Shown piece after piece: positions 14,791 to 24,319 of a DNA stretch of 64,000 nucleotides (positions are counted from its first letter, which is position 1; each line of letters opens with the position of its first letter). The DNA is from Thiorhodovibrio litoralis (GTDB lineage: Bacteria > Pseudomonadota > Gammaproteobacteria > Chromatiales > Chromatiaceae). The notes under the pieces are model-generated. The model was not told the origin of the DNA, made no database searches, and was given only the letters and a program-made list of their open reading frames with translations. Position numbers and translations under genes: made by a program. The DNA is taken from the NCBI RefSeq assembly GCF_033954455.1, contig NZ_CP121473.1, forward strand, positions 4,016,501 to 4,080,500, written 5' to 3'.

Positions 14791-16383
14791 ATGACCCCCG
14801 AAGCACCCCTGCAAGGTTTTATCGACGAATGCGAGCGCGAGGAGCTGCACCTGACCCGCTTCATTCAGCCCTTCGGCCTGCTGCTGGCCGGGGATACGGG
14901 TGACGCACGTATTCGCCACGTCAGCGCCAATGCCGCCGACTGGCTGGGGAAGCCGCCTGAGGATCTGCTCGGCGTCCCACTGCCGGTCGCCATACCGGAA
15001 TTTCCCCCGCAGGACCCACAAAAAACCGAGAACGCCACCGAGCGCGCGCGCTGGATGTACCCGAGCGCCGACAAGCAGCTCTTCCCCGAGCTCTACAAAG
15101 GCCCCGATGGCCCCATGGACGCGTGGTTCTCCTGTACCGACAACAACTGGGTGCTGGAGCTGGAGCATGCCCTGCCGGAGCATCAGCGTCTCAACGCCTA
15201 TCGGCCGATTCCGCACCGGCTGTTTCGCATGCCCTCGAGTGACGGCGACTGGGCGGCGTATTGCCAGTTTCTGGCCGATACCTTGCGCGAGGCGAGCGGC
15301 TTCGAGCGGGTGATGATCTATCGCTTTCGCGACGACGAAAGCGGCGAGGTGATCACCGAGAGTCTGGAGCCCGGCCTTGACCCCTACCTCGGCTTGCGCT
15401 ATCCGGCCTCTGACATCCCGCTGATCGCGCGCGAACTTTACCTGGCCAACGCACACCGGCAGATTCCCGACCGCGGCGCCGAGCCGGTGGCGATTGTGAG
15501 CGCACCCGCCGCGTCCAAGGCCAGCGCGCCCCAAGCGGCGACGCTCGACCTGACCCTGTCGGATCTGCGCGGCGTTTCTCCGGTCCATCTCGAATATCTG
15601 AAGAACATGGGCGTCACCGCGTCCCTGTCCTTCTCGGTCGTTCTGGGCCAGCGATTGTGGGGGCTGATCGCCTGCCATCATCGCCAGCCGCGCGATCTGC
15701 CGCTGCCGATACGCGAGCGCTGCGCGGCCATGTGCCAAGCATTTTCGCTGGCAATCTCAGGCTATCAGGGCGCGCGCCGGCTGCTTGAGCTCAGCGAAAG
15801 TGACGAAGATATCACCCGCCTGCACGAGGCCCTGCGCAAGACTGAGGAAGACGATGCCCGCGGCGAAATCGGCGCCTCAGGGCCCGCTCTGGGAACAATG
15901 CTACTGGAGTTGGTGAGTGCCAGCGGTGCCGCCCTGGTCGACGGGGACCACCTGATCCAATTCGGTCAGGCGCCGGACGAGCACGCCATCCGCGATCAGG
16001 TCAGCTGGCTGTTGAGCGAGAGCCGGGAACCGATCTTCGCGACCGATCACCTGCCCCGGCTATGCCCGGCCGCCGGCGCTGACATCGCGACCTGCAGCGG
16101 GCTCCTCGCTGTGCGGGTGACACAATTCAGCGAAGAGGGCGAGCGGCTCTTTCTGTGGTGGCGTCCGGAGCAGCCGCAAACGGTGACCTGGGCTGGCGAC
16201 CCGCGCAAAAGCGCGCTCAGCGACCAGGGCCACCAGATGCTCTCGCCGCGATCGTCCTTCGAGCACTGGGTGGAAACCACCACCGGCCATTCCGAGCCCT
16301 GGTCCATCAGTGATCTGCTGCGCGCGCGCAAGTTCCGCAGCCTGCTGCTGCGCGACATCAACGCCGACCTACTATCCCCCTGA
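14791..16383 (+). CDS. Bacteriophytochrome photosensory module without an output domain
   Basis: The start at ATG 14791 gives 530 residues. The order is PAS-2 (FIDECEREELHLTRFIQPFG; the Cys near residue 14 is the likely biliverdin anchor), GAF (YLGLRYPASDIPLIAREL, SPVHLEYLKNMGVTASLSFS, WGLIACHHRQPR) and PHY (tongue motifs TWAGDPRKSA and LSPRSSFEHW). The protein ends at LLLRDINADLLSP, right after the PHY domain. There is no histidine kinase, GGDEF or other effector. It should bind biliverdin and change state with red/far-red light, and probably signals by contact with a partner. The convergent phytochrome kinase gene overlaps its 3' end by 12 bases. Confidence 0.9.
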   Translation: MTPEAPLQGFIDECEREELHLTRFIQPFGLLLAGDTGDARIRHVSANAADWLGKPPEDLLGVPLPVAIPEFPPQDPQKTENATERARWMYPSADKQLFPELYKGPDGPMDAWFSCTDNNWVLELEHALPEHQRLNAYRPIPHRLFRMPSSDGDWAAYCQFLADTLREASGFERVMIYRFRDDESGEVITESLEPGLDPYLGLRYPASDIPLIARELYLANAHRQIPDRGAEPVAIVSAPAASKASAPQAATLDLTLSDLRGVSPVHLEYLKNMGVTASLSFSVVLGQRLWGLIACHHRQPRDLPLPIRERCAAMCQAFSLAISGYQGARRLLELSESDEDITRLHEALRKTEEDDARGEIGASGPALGTMLLELVSASGAALVDGDHLIQFGQAPDEHAIRDQVSWLLSESREPIFATDHLPRLCPAAGADIATCSGLLAVRVTQFSEEGERLFLWWRPEQPQTVTWAGDPRKSALSDQGHQMLSPRSSFEHWVETTTGHSEPWSISDLLRARKFRSLLLRDINADLLSP

Positions 16384-19300
16384 GTTCTGCGCCGCAGTGA
16401 CATCGAGCCAGAGGCTCAGCTTGGCATCGAGCTCATCGAACAGAACCGGCTTGGCGAGCAAGTCATCCATACCGGCAGCCAATGCCCGTTCGCGATCCTC
16501 GGCAAAGGCGGCCGCAGTCAGCGCAATAATCGGCAGGCGACGATCGGGCTGCTGTGCCTCTTCGGCGCGTATCGCCCGCGTCGTTTCATAGCCGTCGAGC
16601 TCGGGCATGCGGCAATCCATCAGGATCAGATCGGGTGCCAAGCCCTCTTGCAGCGTGTCCAGACACTCCCGACCATTAGCGGCCTCGGCCACCCCGTAAT
16701 GGAGCTTTTTCAGCAGCGCGCGCATCAGCTTGCGGTTGGTCGGCTCGTCATCAACCACAAGAATGCTGGCGCGCACCGATGCTGATTGCCTTGCCCCGTC
16801 GGCAGCGGGCGAGTGTTGGCTGGATGCGTGTCCAGCGGCAGGCTCAACCGACAGCGGCTCCAACCGCTGTTTGCTTTGCTCGTCGGACTGGCTTGGTAGT
16901 GAGGCCTCGGACTGGGTGACACGCTCGGCGGGTATCCGCACCCAGAATCGGGAGCCCTCGCCCTCCTCGCTCTCCACGCCCGCCTCGCCGCCCATCAAGC
17001 GCGCCAGTCGCTTGACAATCGACAGGCCCAACCCGGTCCCGCCGAACATCCGCGCGGTGGAACTGCCGATTTGTGAAAACGGCTGAAACAGATCCCGCTG
17101 ATGATCCGCCGGAATGCCCGGGCCGCTATCGACCACGGCAAACTCGAGCATCGGGCGCTGACTGCCCGTGCGCGGCTGGCTTCCGGCAACGGTGAGCTCG
17201 CCACTTTCGATGCGCACGAAGCCGGTTTTGGTGAATTTGATTGCGTTATTGACCAGATTCGACAGCATCTGCCGCAGCCGATGCGCATCGGCGCGGTAGA
17301 AGCAGTCCGGCTCGCCGTTCCAGACCACCTCGTAGTTCAGTCCTTTATCGCGCGCCGACTCGGCAAACAGCCACTGGATCTCGCGCAGCACGGTGGTCGG
17401 CTTGAAGTGCACGGCGTCGATTTTCAGCTTGCCGGCCTCGACCTTGGACAAATCGAGAATGTCGTTCAGCAAGGTGAGCAGGGATTTACTTGAATTGAGC
17501 AAGGTATTGGCATAATCCTGACGCTCCTCATCGTCGATATCCGCGCGCATCAGTAGTTGTGCCATGCCGGTAATCCCATTGAGCGGCGTGCGGATTTCGT
17601 GACTGATGGTGGCGACGAAGCGGCTCTTGGCCATATTGGCTGATTCCGCAGCCAGTCGCGCCTGATGCAGCTCGGTCACATCGACGCGAATCCCCACATG
17701 AAAGCCATCCGGCGTGCGCCGCTCGCGCACATTGACCCAGCGCCCGTCGTCGAGTTGCTGCAGGGCCTCGAAGCGCTCCTTATGGTGATCGCGCAGGCGC
17801 TCCGCCAGCCATTCTTCCTCGCGCCCGACCGCCTCTGGATATTGTCCGCGCGAGAGACCGTAGCGAAGGATCTCTTCGAAGTTTCGCCCCGGCTCAATGA
17901 TGGCCGCCGAGGTGCGGTAGAGATTGAGATACTCCTGATTACAATGCACCAGGCGGTCTTGCGGGTCGTAGACAGCAAAGCCCTCGCCAATGGTCTCAAC
18001 CGCGGCTTTCAGCACAGTTTCGGTGCGACGGAGACTTTCTTCCGCCTCTTTACGCAGCTCCAGGTCAATCAGTCCGCCCAGCTCCAGCGCCGACTGGCGC
18101 TGCTCCAGCCACCAGCGGCGGCTGCGCAGCCGCACCGTCTGGCTCCAGGCATCAAAGGACTTGCGCGGGTTGATGCGCCCGTCATCGCCCACCTCGACCG
18201 GCTTGTCGGGATTGCCGCCCCAGGAAATCTCGCGCAACTGCTCGCCGCGAAACCACATCAGCGTGACATGGCTCGCGGGATCGAGCGAAAACATGGCCAC
18301 GCCAGCGGCCTGCCCGGCCCATTGACTCATGTCCGGAAGATGCTCGCTGAGGCAGTCGGTGACATAGAGCGGCGACATCTCGCTGGGGCGTCGCGCGCGC
18401 AGGCCCTCCAGAATCATCAGCACCTGCGACTCCGGCGGTGTCTGCCCGCCCAGCACCACATCGCGACCGCGCACCAGGGCAACGCCGTCGGCTCCCACGG
18501 CACCGAGCAAATCCGCCCGCCCGGGACCGCGCACGATGTCGGTCAGGCGCGCGCCCTTGCGCATGGCAGCCAGCACGCGCTCACGACTCTGCTTGAGATG
18601 CTCCCGCTGCTGGCGACGGCGATCTTGCTCCGAGAGCGTGATCTGGGTGGACAAATCCTGCGCCATCCAGTCGGCTAGCTCGCGCACCGCGAGCGAGATG
18701 GGACGCGGGGCGCGATGATGGCAGGCAATCAGCCCCCACAGCTCACCATCGCGCAGCAGCGACAGCGTCAGCGACGCCGCCACGCCCATGTTGCGCATGT
18801 ACTCGCGGTGCACCGGCGAGACGCTGCGCAGCAGACTGAGTGACAGGTCGAGCGACAGCCCCGCAGGCATCTCGGCGCTGGCCAGCAAGGGCGAGGGATG
18901 GTAGTCGGCATCGACAATCACCCGGGTGCGATTGAGCACGTACAAATGCCGCGCCTGGGCCGGAATGTCCGACGCCGGAAAATGCAGTCCGAGATAGGGC
19001 GAGAGATCGTGCGCCTTGGCCTCGGCCACCACTTCGCCGTGCCAGTCGACCTCATCGAATCGGTAGATCATCACCCGGTCATAGCCGGTCAGGCGCCGAA
19101 ACAGCGCGGAGGCGGTCTGCAGTTTTTGCTCGAGCTGCGCCTGCGCGCGCACCGGCGCGAAACCACGCACGGCCTCCCCAAGGGCATCGCCCAAAGCATC
19201 CGGCAGGGCATCCGACTCCTTTATCGGCTCGAGCTCAAGCACGATCAGCCCCTCACCCTCGGTGGTGGAGGCCTCATGCACATAGCCGGTGAACTCACCC

Positions 19301-19608
19301 CGCTCGTTCGGCTCGGACCAATGAAAGGGCACCGGCTCCGTGGGCTGACAGCGAAAACACACGGCCGCATCGCGCACCAGGTCCGCCAGAGCCGGCCCCA
19401 GCGCATCGCCGAGCGCTCGCCCGAGCAAATCGGCGGCCTTCACACCCAGATGCGCCTCGGCGCTTGGCGTGGCGATGGCGATATTCAGTCCATCCAGCGT
19501 CAGTGCCAGCAGCACCCCATGCGGCTGAATCGCACCGGCCAGGTGAATGGGCTCAGCCTCGCACAGGCTAAGTTCCGTTGTTGGGGCTGTCCCAATCTCG
19601 ACACGCAT
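16372..19608 (-). CDS. bphP: Bacteriophytochrome hybrid histidine kinase
   Basis: The start at ATG 19608 with GGGGAGA seven bases upstream gives 1078 residues. The order is PAS-2 (LCEAEPIHLAGAIQPHGVLL with the biliverdin-binding Cys), GAF (YLGLHFPASDIPAQARHL, SPVHREYMRNMGVAASLTLS), PHY (SWGGNPDKP, NPRKSFDAW), a PAS_7-type PAS, HisKA ([20 protein letters not shown]), HATPase (LVNNAIKFTK, GGTGLGLSIVKRLARLMGG) and a C-terminal receiver (ILVVDDEPTNRKLM, LILMDCRMPELDGYE). It is a red/far-red light sensor that can autophosphorylate and pass phosphate to its own receiver. No haem oxygenase gene for biliverdin synthesis is nearby. Confidence 0.93.
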   Translation of the reverse strand: MRVEIGTAPTTELSLCEAEPIHLAGAIQPHGVLLALTLDGLNIAIATPSAEAHLGVKAADLLGRALGDALGPALADLVRDAAVCFRCQPTEPVPFHWSEPNERGEFTGYVHEASTTEGEGLIVLELEPIKESDALPDALGDALGEAVRGFAPVRAQAQLEQKLQTASALFRRLTGYDRVMIYRFDEVDWHGEVVAEAKAHDLSPYLGLHFPASDIPAQARHLYVLNRTRVIVDADYHPSPLLASAEMPAGLSLDLSLSLLRSVSPVHREYMRNMGVAASLTLSLLRDGELWGLIACHHRAPRPISLAVRELADWMAQDLSTQITLSEQDRRRQQREHLKQSRERVLAAMRKGARLTDIVRGPGRADLLGAVGADGVALVRGRDVVLGGQTPPESQVLMILEGLRARRPSEMSPLYVTDCLSEHLPDMSQWAGQAAGVAMFSLDPASHVTLMWFRGEQLREISWGGNPDKPVEVGDDGRINPRKSFDAWSQTVRLRSRRWWLEQRQSALELGGLIDLELRKEAEESLRRTETVLKAAVETIGEGFAVYDPQDRLVHCNQEYLNLYRTSAAIIEPGRNFEEILRYGLSRGQYPEAVGREEEWLAERLRDHHKERFEALQQLDDGRWVNVRERRTPDGFHVGIRVDVTELHQARLAAESANMAKSRFVATISHEIRTPLNGITGMAQLLMRADIDDEERQDYANTLLNSSKSLLTLLNDILDLSKVEAGKLKIDAVHFKPTTVLREIQWLFAESARDKGLNYEVVWNGEPDCFYRADAHRLRQMLSNLVNNAIKFTKTGFVRIESGELTVAGSQPRTGSQRPMLEFAVVDSGPGIPADHQRDLFQPFSQIGSSTARMFGGTGLGLSIVKRLARLMGGEAGVESEEGEGSRFWVRIPAERVTQSEASLPSQSDEQSKQRLEPLSVEPAAGHASSQHSPAADGARQSASVRASILVVDDEPTNRKLMRALLKKLHYGVAEAANGRECLDTLQEGLAPDLILMDCRMPELDGYETTRAIRAEEAQQPDRRLPIIALTAAAFAEDRERALAAGMDDLLAKPVLFDELDAKLSLWLDVTAAQNSGG

Positions 19609-19906
19609 TGCTGTCTCCCCCCGAAGCAGCCATCGCTCGCCGCCCCTGCGCGCGACCAGCGCCCGAGCAAGGTGCGGCCAAACGAATTCCCGACCGACTG
19701 CGGATAAACTGTTATTTTTGTCTTCTTGCGCCTGACCTGCGCTCCAATGATCCCGGGTCAAGAAACGATGGACAGGCGCAGCCACAGGCAAGATAATAAG
19801 CGCTTATCAGCGATTCGCCGCACGCTGCACAGCATAATACCCAATTTTCGCATAGGAAATACAGGATTAGGGCCTGCAATGGTCAGCGCGCGACGCGACA
19901 GAACAA

Positions 19907-19983
19907 GCGCCCGTAGCTCAGTTGGATAGAGTACAGCCCTCCGAAGGCTGGGGTCACAGGTTCGAATCCTGTCGGGCGCGCCA
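19907..19983 (+). tRNA. tRNA-Arg (anticodon CCG)
   Basis: A 77-base cloverleaf. The acceptor stem GCGCCCG pairs with CGGGCGC. The D arm holds AGCTCAGTTGGATAGAG, the anticodon loop CTCCGAA sits in a CAGCC/GGCTG stem and the T loop is TTCGAAT. The CCA end is encoded. Anticodon CCG reads CGG codons. Confidence 0.97.
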
Positions 19984-20361
19984 ATTCAGTCAGCCGATTC
20001 AGTCAGTCGATTCAGGCAGCTGATTTAGGCAGTGGGCCAGCTGGCAATCATCTCCCCTCTCTGTACCTGACTTTATCGTGACGCGGCATCCAAGGCCGGG
20101 TAACGCCCACGGGCGACCGCCGGGAAGCCCCCCCCCTTTAGGCTTCCCGGCAGGCTTCCCAGCGGCCTCCTGCCACTTGTGAGACCCCCGCGACCGCGTT
20201 AACCGGGCCCAAGACCAAAAGCTCCTTTGTGACGGCTATACCTGAGGCGCGGCCTGTTATGATCCGCCAAGAGCTGCGGTGGTTGCATGCTGGCATCCAG
20301 TAGCTCCTACTGGCACCCGTTGGCCAAGCCGCCAAGTTTTCATCCGATTGAGGAAACACTG
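19984..20361. other. Intergenic region after tRNA-Arg
   Basis: No credible gene. Directly after the tRNA is a run of degenerate GATTCAGTCAG-like units (19985-20031), then the long hairpin at 20119-20151, and finally the presumed promoter of the YSC84 gene. No integrase or duplicated tRNA 3' end was seen, so there is no sign of an attachment site in use. Confidence 0.45.
20119..20151. repeat. Perfect 11-bp inverted repeat
   Basis: GCCGGGAAGCC and GGCTTCCCGGC flank an 11-base loop containing a run of C. A partial third copy of the arm (AGGCTTCCC) follows at 20152. The stem is strong enough to be a transcriptional stop or a processed hairpin, but there is no T tail. Confidence 0.6.
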
Positions 20362-21075
20362 ATGACCATTCGATCCTACTTAGTGCTCTTTGGCCTGATA
20401 CTCCCCGCCGGGGTTCTTGCCCAGGGCTTGGTCGGGCAACTCAAGGAAGGCGCGAGCGAAGCTGTCACCGCCGTGGGTGTCGCGGGCAGCGGCGCGGTGA
20501 AAGCAGTCGGCGAGGCTGCTGGTCAGGCCACCGGCGCGGTGCAGGGCACCATCGACTCCGCCAAGCAGAGCCTGGGCAACGAAGCAACCCCCGAGGAGAC
20601 GCGGGAAAAGCTTGATCAGATGGCCGCAACCACACTCGAACGGCTGTTTACCGACCACCCCGAGAGCCATGAGCTGTTCGAGCGCAGCGTGGGCTATGCA
20701 GTGTTTGACAGACGCGAGGCGAGTTTCTACGTCGTTGCCGGCTACGGACGTGGCGTTGCGGTTGACCGCGAAACCGACGCGCGCACCTACATGAAAATGG
20801 CCACCACCGGTGCCGGAGTTGGTTTTGGTCTCGGTGGCTTTGCCTCCCAGGTTGTCATCCTGTTCGAGACCAGCGCCGGTTTTGAGCAGTTCATTCATCA
20901 GGGACTCGACGCATCGGCCAAGATCGGCACCATGACGGGTGATCAAACAGACCAACTTAACCTGCGCTTCGATAACGGCAAGGCCGTATTCGTGCTCACC
21001 GGAAAGGGCTGGAAGATCGCCGCCCAACTGACGGGAACGCGTTATTGGCCAGACAAGCTTCTTGATAGCGATTGA
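20362..21075 (+). CDS. YSC84-type lipid-binding-like secreted protein
   Basis: The start at ATG 20362 with AGGAAA upstream gives 237 residues. Residues 1-20 form a signal peptide ending VLA. An Ala/Gly-rich amphipathic stretch follows (AVTAVGVAGSGAVKAVGEAA), then the Ysc84 domain: SVGYAVFDRREASFYVVAGY, GRGVAVDRETDARTYMKM and VILFETSAGFEQFI. In eukaryotes this domain binds phosphoinositides and actin; bacterial versions are periplasmic and of unknown role. The downstream GlcF-like gene follows closely. Confidence 0.8.
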   Translation: MTIRSYLVLFGLILPAGVLAQGLVGQLKEGASEAVTAVGVAGSGAVKAVGEAAGQATGAVQGTIDSAKQSLGNEATPEETREKLDQMAATTLERLFTDHPESHELFERSVGYAVFDRREASFYVVAGYGRGVAVDRETDARTYMKMATTGAGVGFGLGGFASQVVILFETSAGFEQFIHQGLDASAKIGTMTGDQTDQLNLRFDNGKAVFVLTGKGWKIAAQLTGTRYWPDKLLDSD

Positions 21076-21169
21076 GCCTTACCGGCATGGGTCGCATGAC
21101 GCATTCCGCCCTTGGCCGTTGCCGTTCAAGCTCAGATCAGCTGTTGTGCAGCCTGATGTCCCCGCGCTC

Positions 21170-22537
21170 ATGCCCGAGCCACGCGAACTTCTCAAACTCG
21201 CCGATCAGTGCGTCAAGTGCGGTTACTGCCTGCCTGCCTGCCCGACCTTTCGCCTACAGCATAGCGAGGCGGAATCGCCGCGGGGCCGCATCGCGCTGAT
21301 CCAAGGCTGGCTGTCGCAGGAGCTCGCGCCCACGGCAACGCTGTTTCAGCATCTCGATCAGTGCCTCGAATGCCGCGCATGCGAGGCCGCCTGCCCCTCA
21401 TTGGTGCGCTTTGGCACCCTGATGGACGGCGCGCGCATGATTCGCCAGCGGCGGCGCCCCTGGTGGCAACGCAGGCCGCGACAACTCTGGCTTGGCGCAC
21501 TTAGCCAGCCAGGCTGGCTGGCGGTCTTTGCCTGGTTGGGAGCAGCCCTGCGGCATCTGGGCCTGTGGCGCTGGCTCGAGCCACGCTGGCCAGGGCTGGC
21601 GCTGATGCAGCGTCTGGGACAAACCCTGCGCGCGTCGCGCCAACCACAGGGTCTGGCACGTCACCCCCAAGCACCCGCAAACCAGCAGCAAGCAGACGCG
21701 ATCGCCGATAACCGCGCGGAGACTGCTTCGCAACAGGCGGCAGAGCTGCCTGAAAGAGCGCCGCCCCAGCCACCCGTGGCGCTGTTCCTCGGCTGCATCG
21801 CGCGCGGCACCCAGGGCGCGACCATCGATGCCGCGCGGCGGCTCTTAGACCAGCTCGGCATTGCCTATCAAGAGCCAGCGCAGCAAGGCTGCTGCGGCGC
21901 CTTGCAGCGTCATCATGGCTTTGCCGCCGAGGCCGATCGTCAGCGCGCGCACAATGCCGAGGCCTTTCGCGGCCTGACAGTAGTGGGCTTCGCCAGCGCC
22001 TGCGTGCTCGAATTACAGGGCGACGCAGGCATCGACGCACAAGAGATTTGCGCCTTTCTGGCCGACTCGCGCGCGCTCGCCCAGGCGAGCCCGCGCCCCC
22101 TCCCGGCGCGCGTGCTGGTGCACGAGCCCTGCTCTCAGCGCTTGTTAGCCGGCGGGGCCAGCGCCATCTATCGGCTACTGGGGCAGATTGCGGACCTGGT
22201 GGTGGAGCCCTTGCCGGGAAACGACAGTTGCTGCGGCGCGGCCGGCACCTATCTATTGGAGCATCCGCGCACCGCGCTGGCGTTGCTCGCGCCCAAACTC
22301 GAAGCCGTGCGCACGCGCCACCCCGATTATGTGGTCACCACCAACAGCGGCTGCGCTCTGCACCTTTCTGGCGGCTTGGCGGCCGCCGGGCTGGACATTC
22401 CGGTACTGCACCCGATTGAATTGCTCGAGCGCCAACTCCGGCATCAGGGCGCATCGCCTCAGCCTCACCACCGACCGACGCCCAAGGCACCCGGATTCGC
22501 CGGCCCAAAGCCGAAAATGCAGATGCCATCGGTATAA
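21170..22537 (+). CDS. glcF: Glycolate oxidase iron-sulfur subunit (GlcF-like)
   Basis: The chosen ATG at 21170 gives 455 residues; a TTG at 21062 in the same frame is possible and neither has a clear ribosome site. The N-terminus carries two 4Fe-4S motifs (CVKCGYCLPACP and CLECRACEAACP). The rest has the CCG domains of the GlcF/LutA family (GCCGALQRHHGF; DSCCGAAGTYLLEHP; VTTNSGC). It would pass electrons from a glycolate or lactate dehydrogenase to the quinone pool. No glcD/glcE lies next to it. A related fused dehydrogenase is at 60785-64000. It carries a Gln/Ala-rich insert in the middle. Confidence 0.8.
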   Translation: MPEPRELLKLADQCVKCGYCLPACPTFRLQHSEAESPRGRIALIQGWLSQELAPTATLFQHLDQCLECRACEAACPSLVRFGTLMDGARMIRQRRRPWWQRRPRQLWLGALSQPGWLAVFAWLGAALRHLGLWRWLEPRWPGLALMQRLGQTLRASRQPQGLARHPQAPANQQQADAIADNRAETASQQAAELPERAPPQPPVALFLGCIARGTQGATIDAARRLLDQLGIAYQEPAQQGCCGALQRHHGFAAEADRQRAHNAEAFRGLTVVGFASACVLELQGDAGIDAQEICAFLADSRALAQASPRPLPARVLVHEPCSQRLLAGGASAIYRLLGQIADLVVEPLPGNDSCCGAAGTYLLEHPRTALALLAPKLEAVRTRHPDYVVTTNSGCALHLSGGLAAAGLDIPVLHPIELLERQLRHQGASPQPHHRPTPKAPGFAGPKPKMQMPSV

Positions 22538-22632
22538 TCGCTCCTGACCAGGGCCGAGCCAGAGCCAGAGCCACAGCCCGAGAAGCATCCGACCAGCAAC
22601 TTAAAACCGCAGCACCGTCCCCTATTTGCACG

Positions 22633-23283
22633 ATGAATAATTCAGCTTCACACCACCATCCCATCGACCGGGCGATTCTGCAATTCGATACCGCCCTGCG
22701 CACCCTGTTTGGCAAGCCGAGCGTGACCGAGCGTGACAACCCGGCTCAGGCGTTTCCCGAGATTGAGCTCAGCGGCGATGAGCGCCAGCATGCCGGGCGC
22801 CTGATGCGCGTCAACCACACCGGCGAGGTCTGCGCCCAGGCACTCTACCAGGGCCAGGCGCTAACCGCGCGCGACTCCGACGTACGTGCCCGGTTCGAGC
22901 GTTCGGCGCAGGAAGAAAACGACCACCTCGCCTGGTGCGATCAGCGCCTGCATGAGCTCGGCAGCCGCAAGAGTCTGCTGAATCCGTTGTGGTACGGCAG
23001 CTCACTGACGCTTGGCGCCGTCGCCGGGCTCAGCGGTGACAAATGGAGCCTGGGCTTTGTGGTGGAAACGGAGAATCAGGTGGAAGATCACCTGGCCGAG
23101 CACATCGAGCGCCTGCCGATCGCCGACCAGCGCAGCCGCGCGATTCTCGAGCAGATGAAGCGCGACGAAATCCACCATGCCAATGTCGCCCGAGATGCCG
23201 GCGCAGCCGAACTCCCCACTCCAGTCAAATGGGCGATGAAGGCGGTGTCCAAGGTCATGACGCGCGGCGCTTATTGGGTTTAG
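22633..23283 (+). CDS. coq7: Coq7-type ubiquinone biosynthesis monooxygenase
   Basis: 216 residues starting at ATG 22633. The di-iron carboxylate ligands are in RVNHTGEVCAQALYQGQAL, QEENDHLAWCDQRL, ETENQVEDHLAEHIERL and RDEIHHANVARDAG, the ferritin-like pattern of Coq7/Clk-1. It hydroxylates the demethoxy-ubiquinone precursor at C6. The ring is a peripheral inner-membrane enzyme. In Pseudomonas the gene lies beside speD; here about 2.2 kb of debris separates the two. Confidence 0.93.
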   Translation: MNNSASHHHPIDRAILQFDTALRTLFGKPSVTERDNPAQAFPEIELSGDERQHAGRLMRVNHTGEVCAQALYQGQALTARDSDVRARFERSAQEENDHLAWCDQRLHELGSRKSLLNPLWYGSSLTLGAVAGLSGDKWSLGFVVETENQVEDHLAEHIERLPIADQRSRAILEQMKRDEIHHANVARDAGAAELPTPVKWAMKAVSKVMTRGAYWV

Positions 23284-23426
23284 GCTGAGCCTTTAACTGG
23301 CGACACGGGCAGGACGAAACCGTTCTCTGACCAATTAACTGAGAGTAGAAGAACTTACCCTCGCATCTGCACATTTCCCCCGTCTGGTTCAAACTGCCGG
23401 CCAATATTGATTGGCGAGGCGGCGCG

Positions 23427-24012
23427 ATGAACCTGCACGAGATCACCCTGCGTCTGGTCGCCCCGGATGAAGGGCCGCGCTTCAAAGCCCTGCTCGATGC
23501 GCACACTACCTGGGCTCGGCAGCAAAGATCGGTCATACCCTCTGGTACGTCGCCCTCTGGCGGGATCAGTGGCTGGCGTTGCTGGTACTCAGTGCGGCGG
23601 CCTGGAAGTGCGCCGCCCGTGATCGCTGGATCGGCTGGGATCGGCGTTACCAGTTCGACCGTCTGCATCTGATCGCTAACAACGCCCGCTTTCTGATTCT
23701 GCCCCAGTGGCATGCCCCGAATCTTGCCTCTCGGGTGCTGGGGTTGTGCGAGCAGCGTGTTGGCGCCGATTGGCAGGCGCGTTTCGGGTATCCGCTGTGG
23801 CTGCTGGAGACCTTCGTCGATCCGCGTCGGTTTACCGGCACCTGCTATCGCGCCGCCAATTGGCTCGAAGTCGGCCAGACACGCGGTTACCGACGCACGC
23901 GCGCCGGCTACAGCGACCGGCCCGATGGCGCCAAGCTCGTTTTTGTCCGCCCCTTGATCGCGCATGCCCAGGCACGCCTGGCCCATCCAAGGCTTGATCC
24001 CCTGTACCACTA
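23427..24012 (+). pseudogene. DruA-like (DUF4338) gene, frameshifted and fused to an IS110 tail
   Basis: The start MNLHEITLRLVAPDEGPRF and LLDAH lie in one frame. The continuation YLGSAAKIGHTLWYVALWRD, SAAAWKCAARDRWIGWD, LHLIANNARFLILPQWHAP, LLETFVDPRRFTGTCYRAAN and KLVFVRPL lie in another. One base was probably lost near 23500. DUF4338 is the DruA component of Druantia anti-phage systems and is also seen in stand-alone and transposon-linked genes. No other druantia gene is present. After LDPLYHY the frame runs directly into an IS110 transposase end. Confidence 0.75.
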
Positions 24013-24319
24013 CCGGCGCAAGAGCGCACGCGCGCGCAAGGGCAATCCCTATGTCCGACGGATTCTCTGCGAGGCCGCCCATGCGGCCAGCCGCACCCGC
24101 TATGCGTTGGCTGAGAAGTTCAAGGTCTTGCTCGTTCGTCGTGGGCGAAAACGGGCTATCTTCGCGCTGGCCCACAAAATTCTGAAAATCGTCTTCGTGT
24201 TGATCCACCGTGGCGATTATTACCGGGATGCCACGGTCAACTACGAAGCCATCAGCGTTGAACGCAACGCACCGCGTTGGATTCGGATGCTCAGGAAGTA
24301 CCACTACATTCCAGCCTAA
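24013..24319 (+). mobile_element. C-terminal fragment of an IS110-family transposase
   Basis: The frame continues from the DruA-like part and reads GNPYVRRILCEAAHAASRT, RRGRKRAIFALAHKILKIVF and NYEAISVERNAPRWIRMLR. This is the Transposase_20/C-terminal end of IS110/IS1111 enzymes. The DEDD catalytic N-terminus is absent, so it is only a remnant, probably left when an element inserted into the DruA-like gene and was then partly deleted. Confidence 0.75.

Noticed and set aside
17665-18678. 337-codon plus-strand frame inside the phytochrome kinase gene
   Set aside because: It is the antisense shadow of conserved PHY/PAS coding sequence on the minus strand.
23255-24304. Long minus-strand open frame (349 codons) opposite the DruA/IS110 region
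   Set aside because: It is antisense to clearly homologous plus-strand coding sequence, and its translation has no recognisable motifs.
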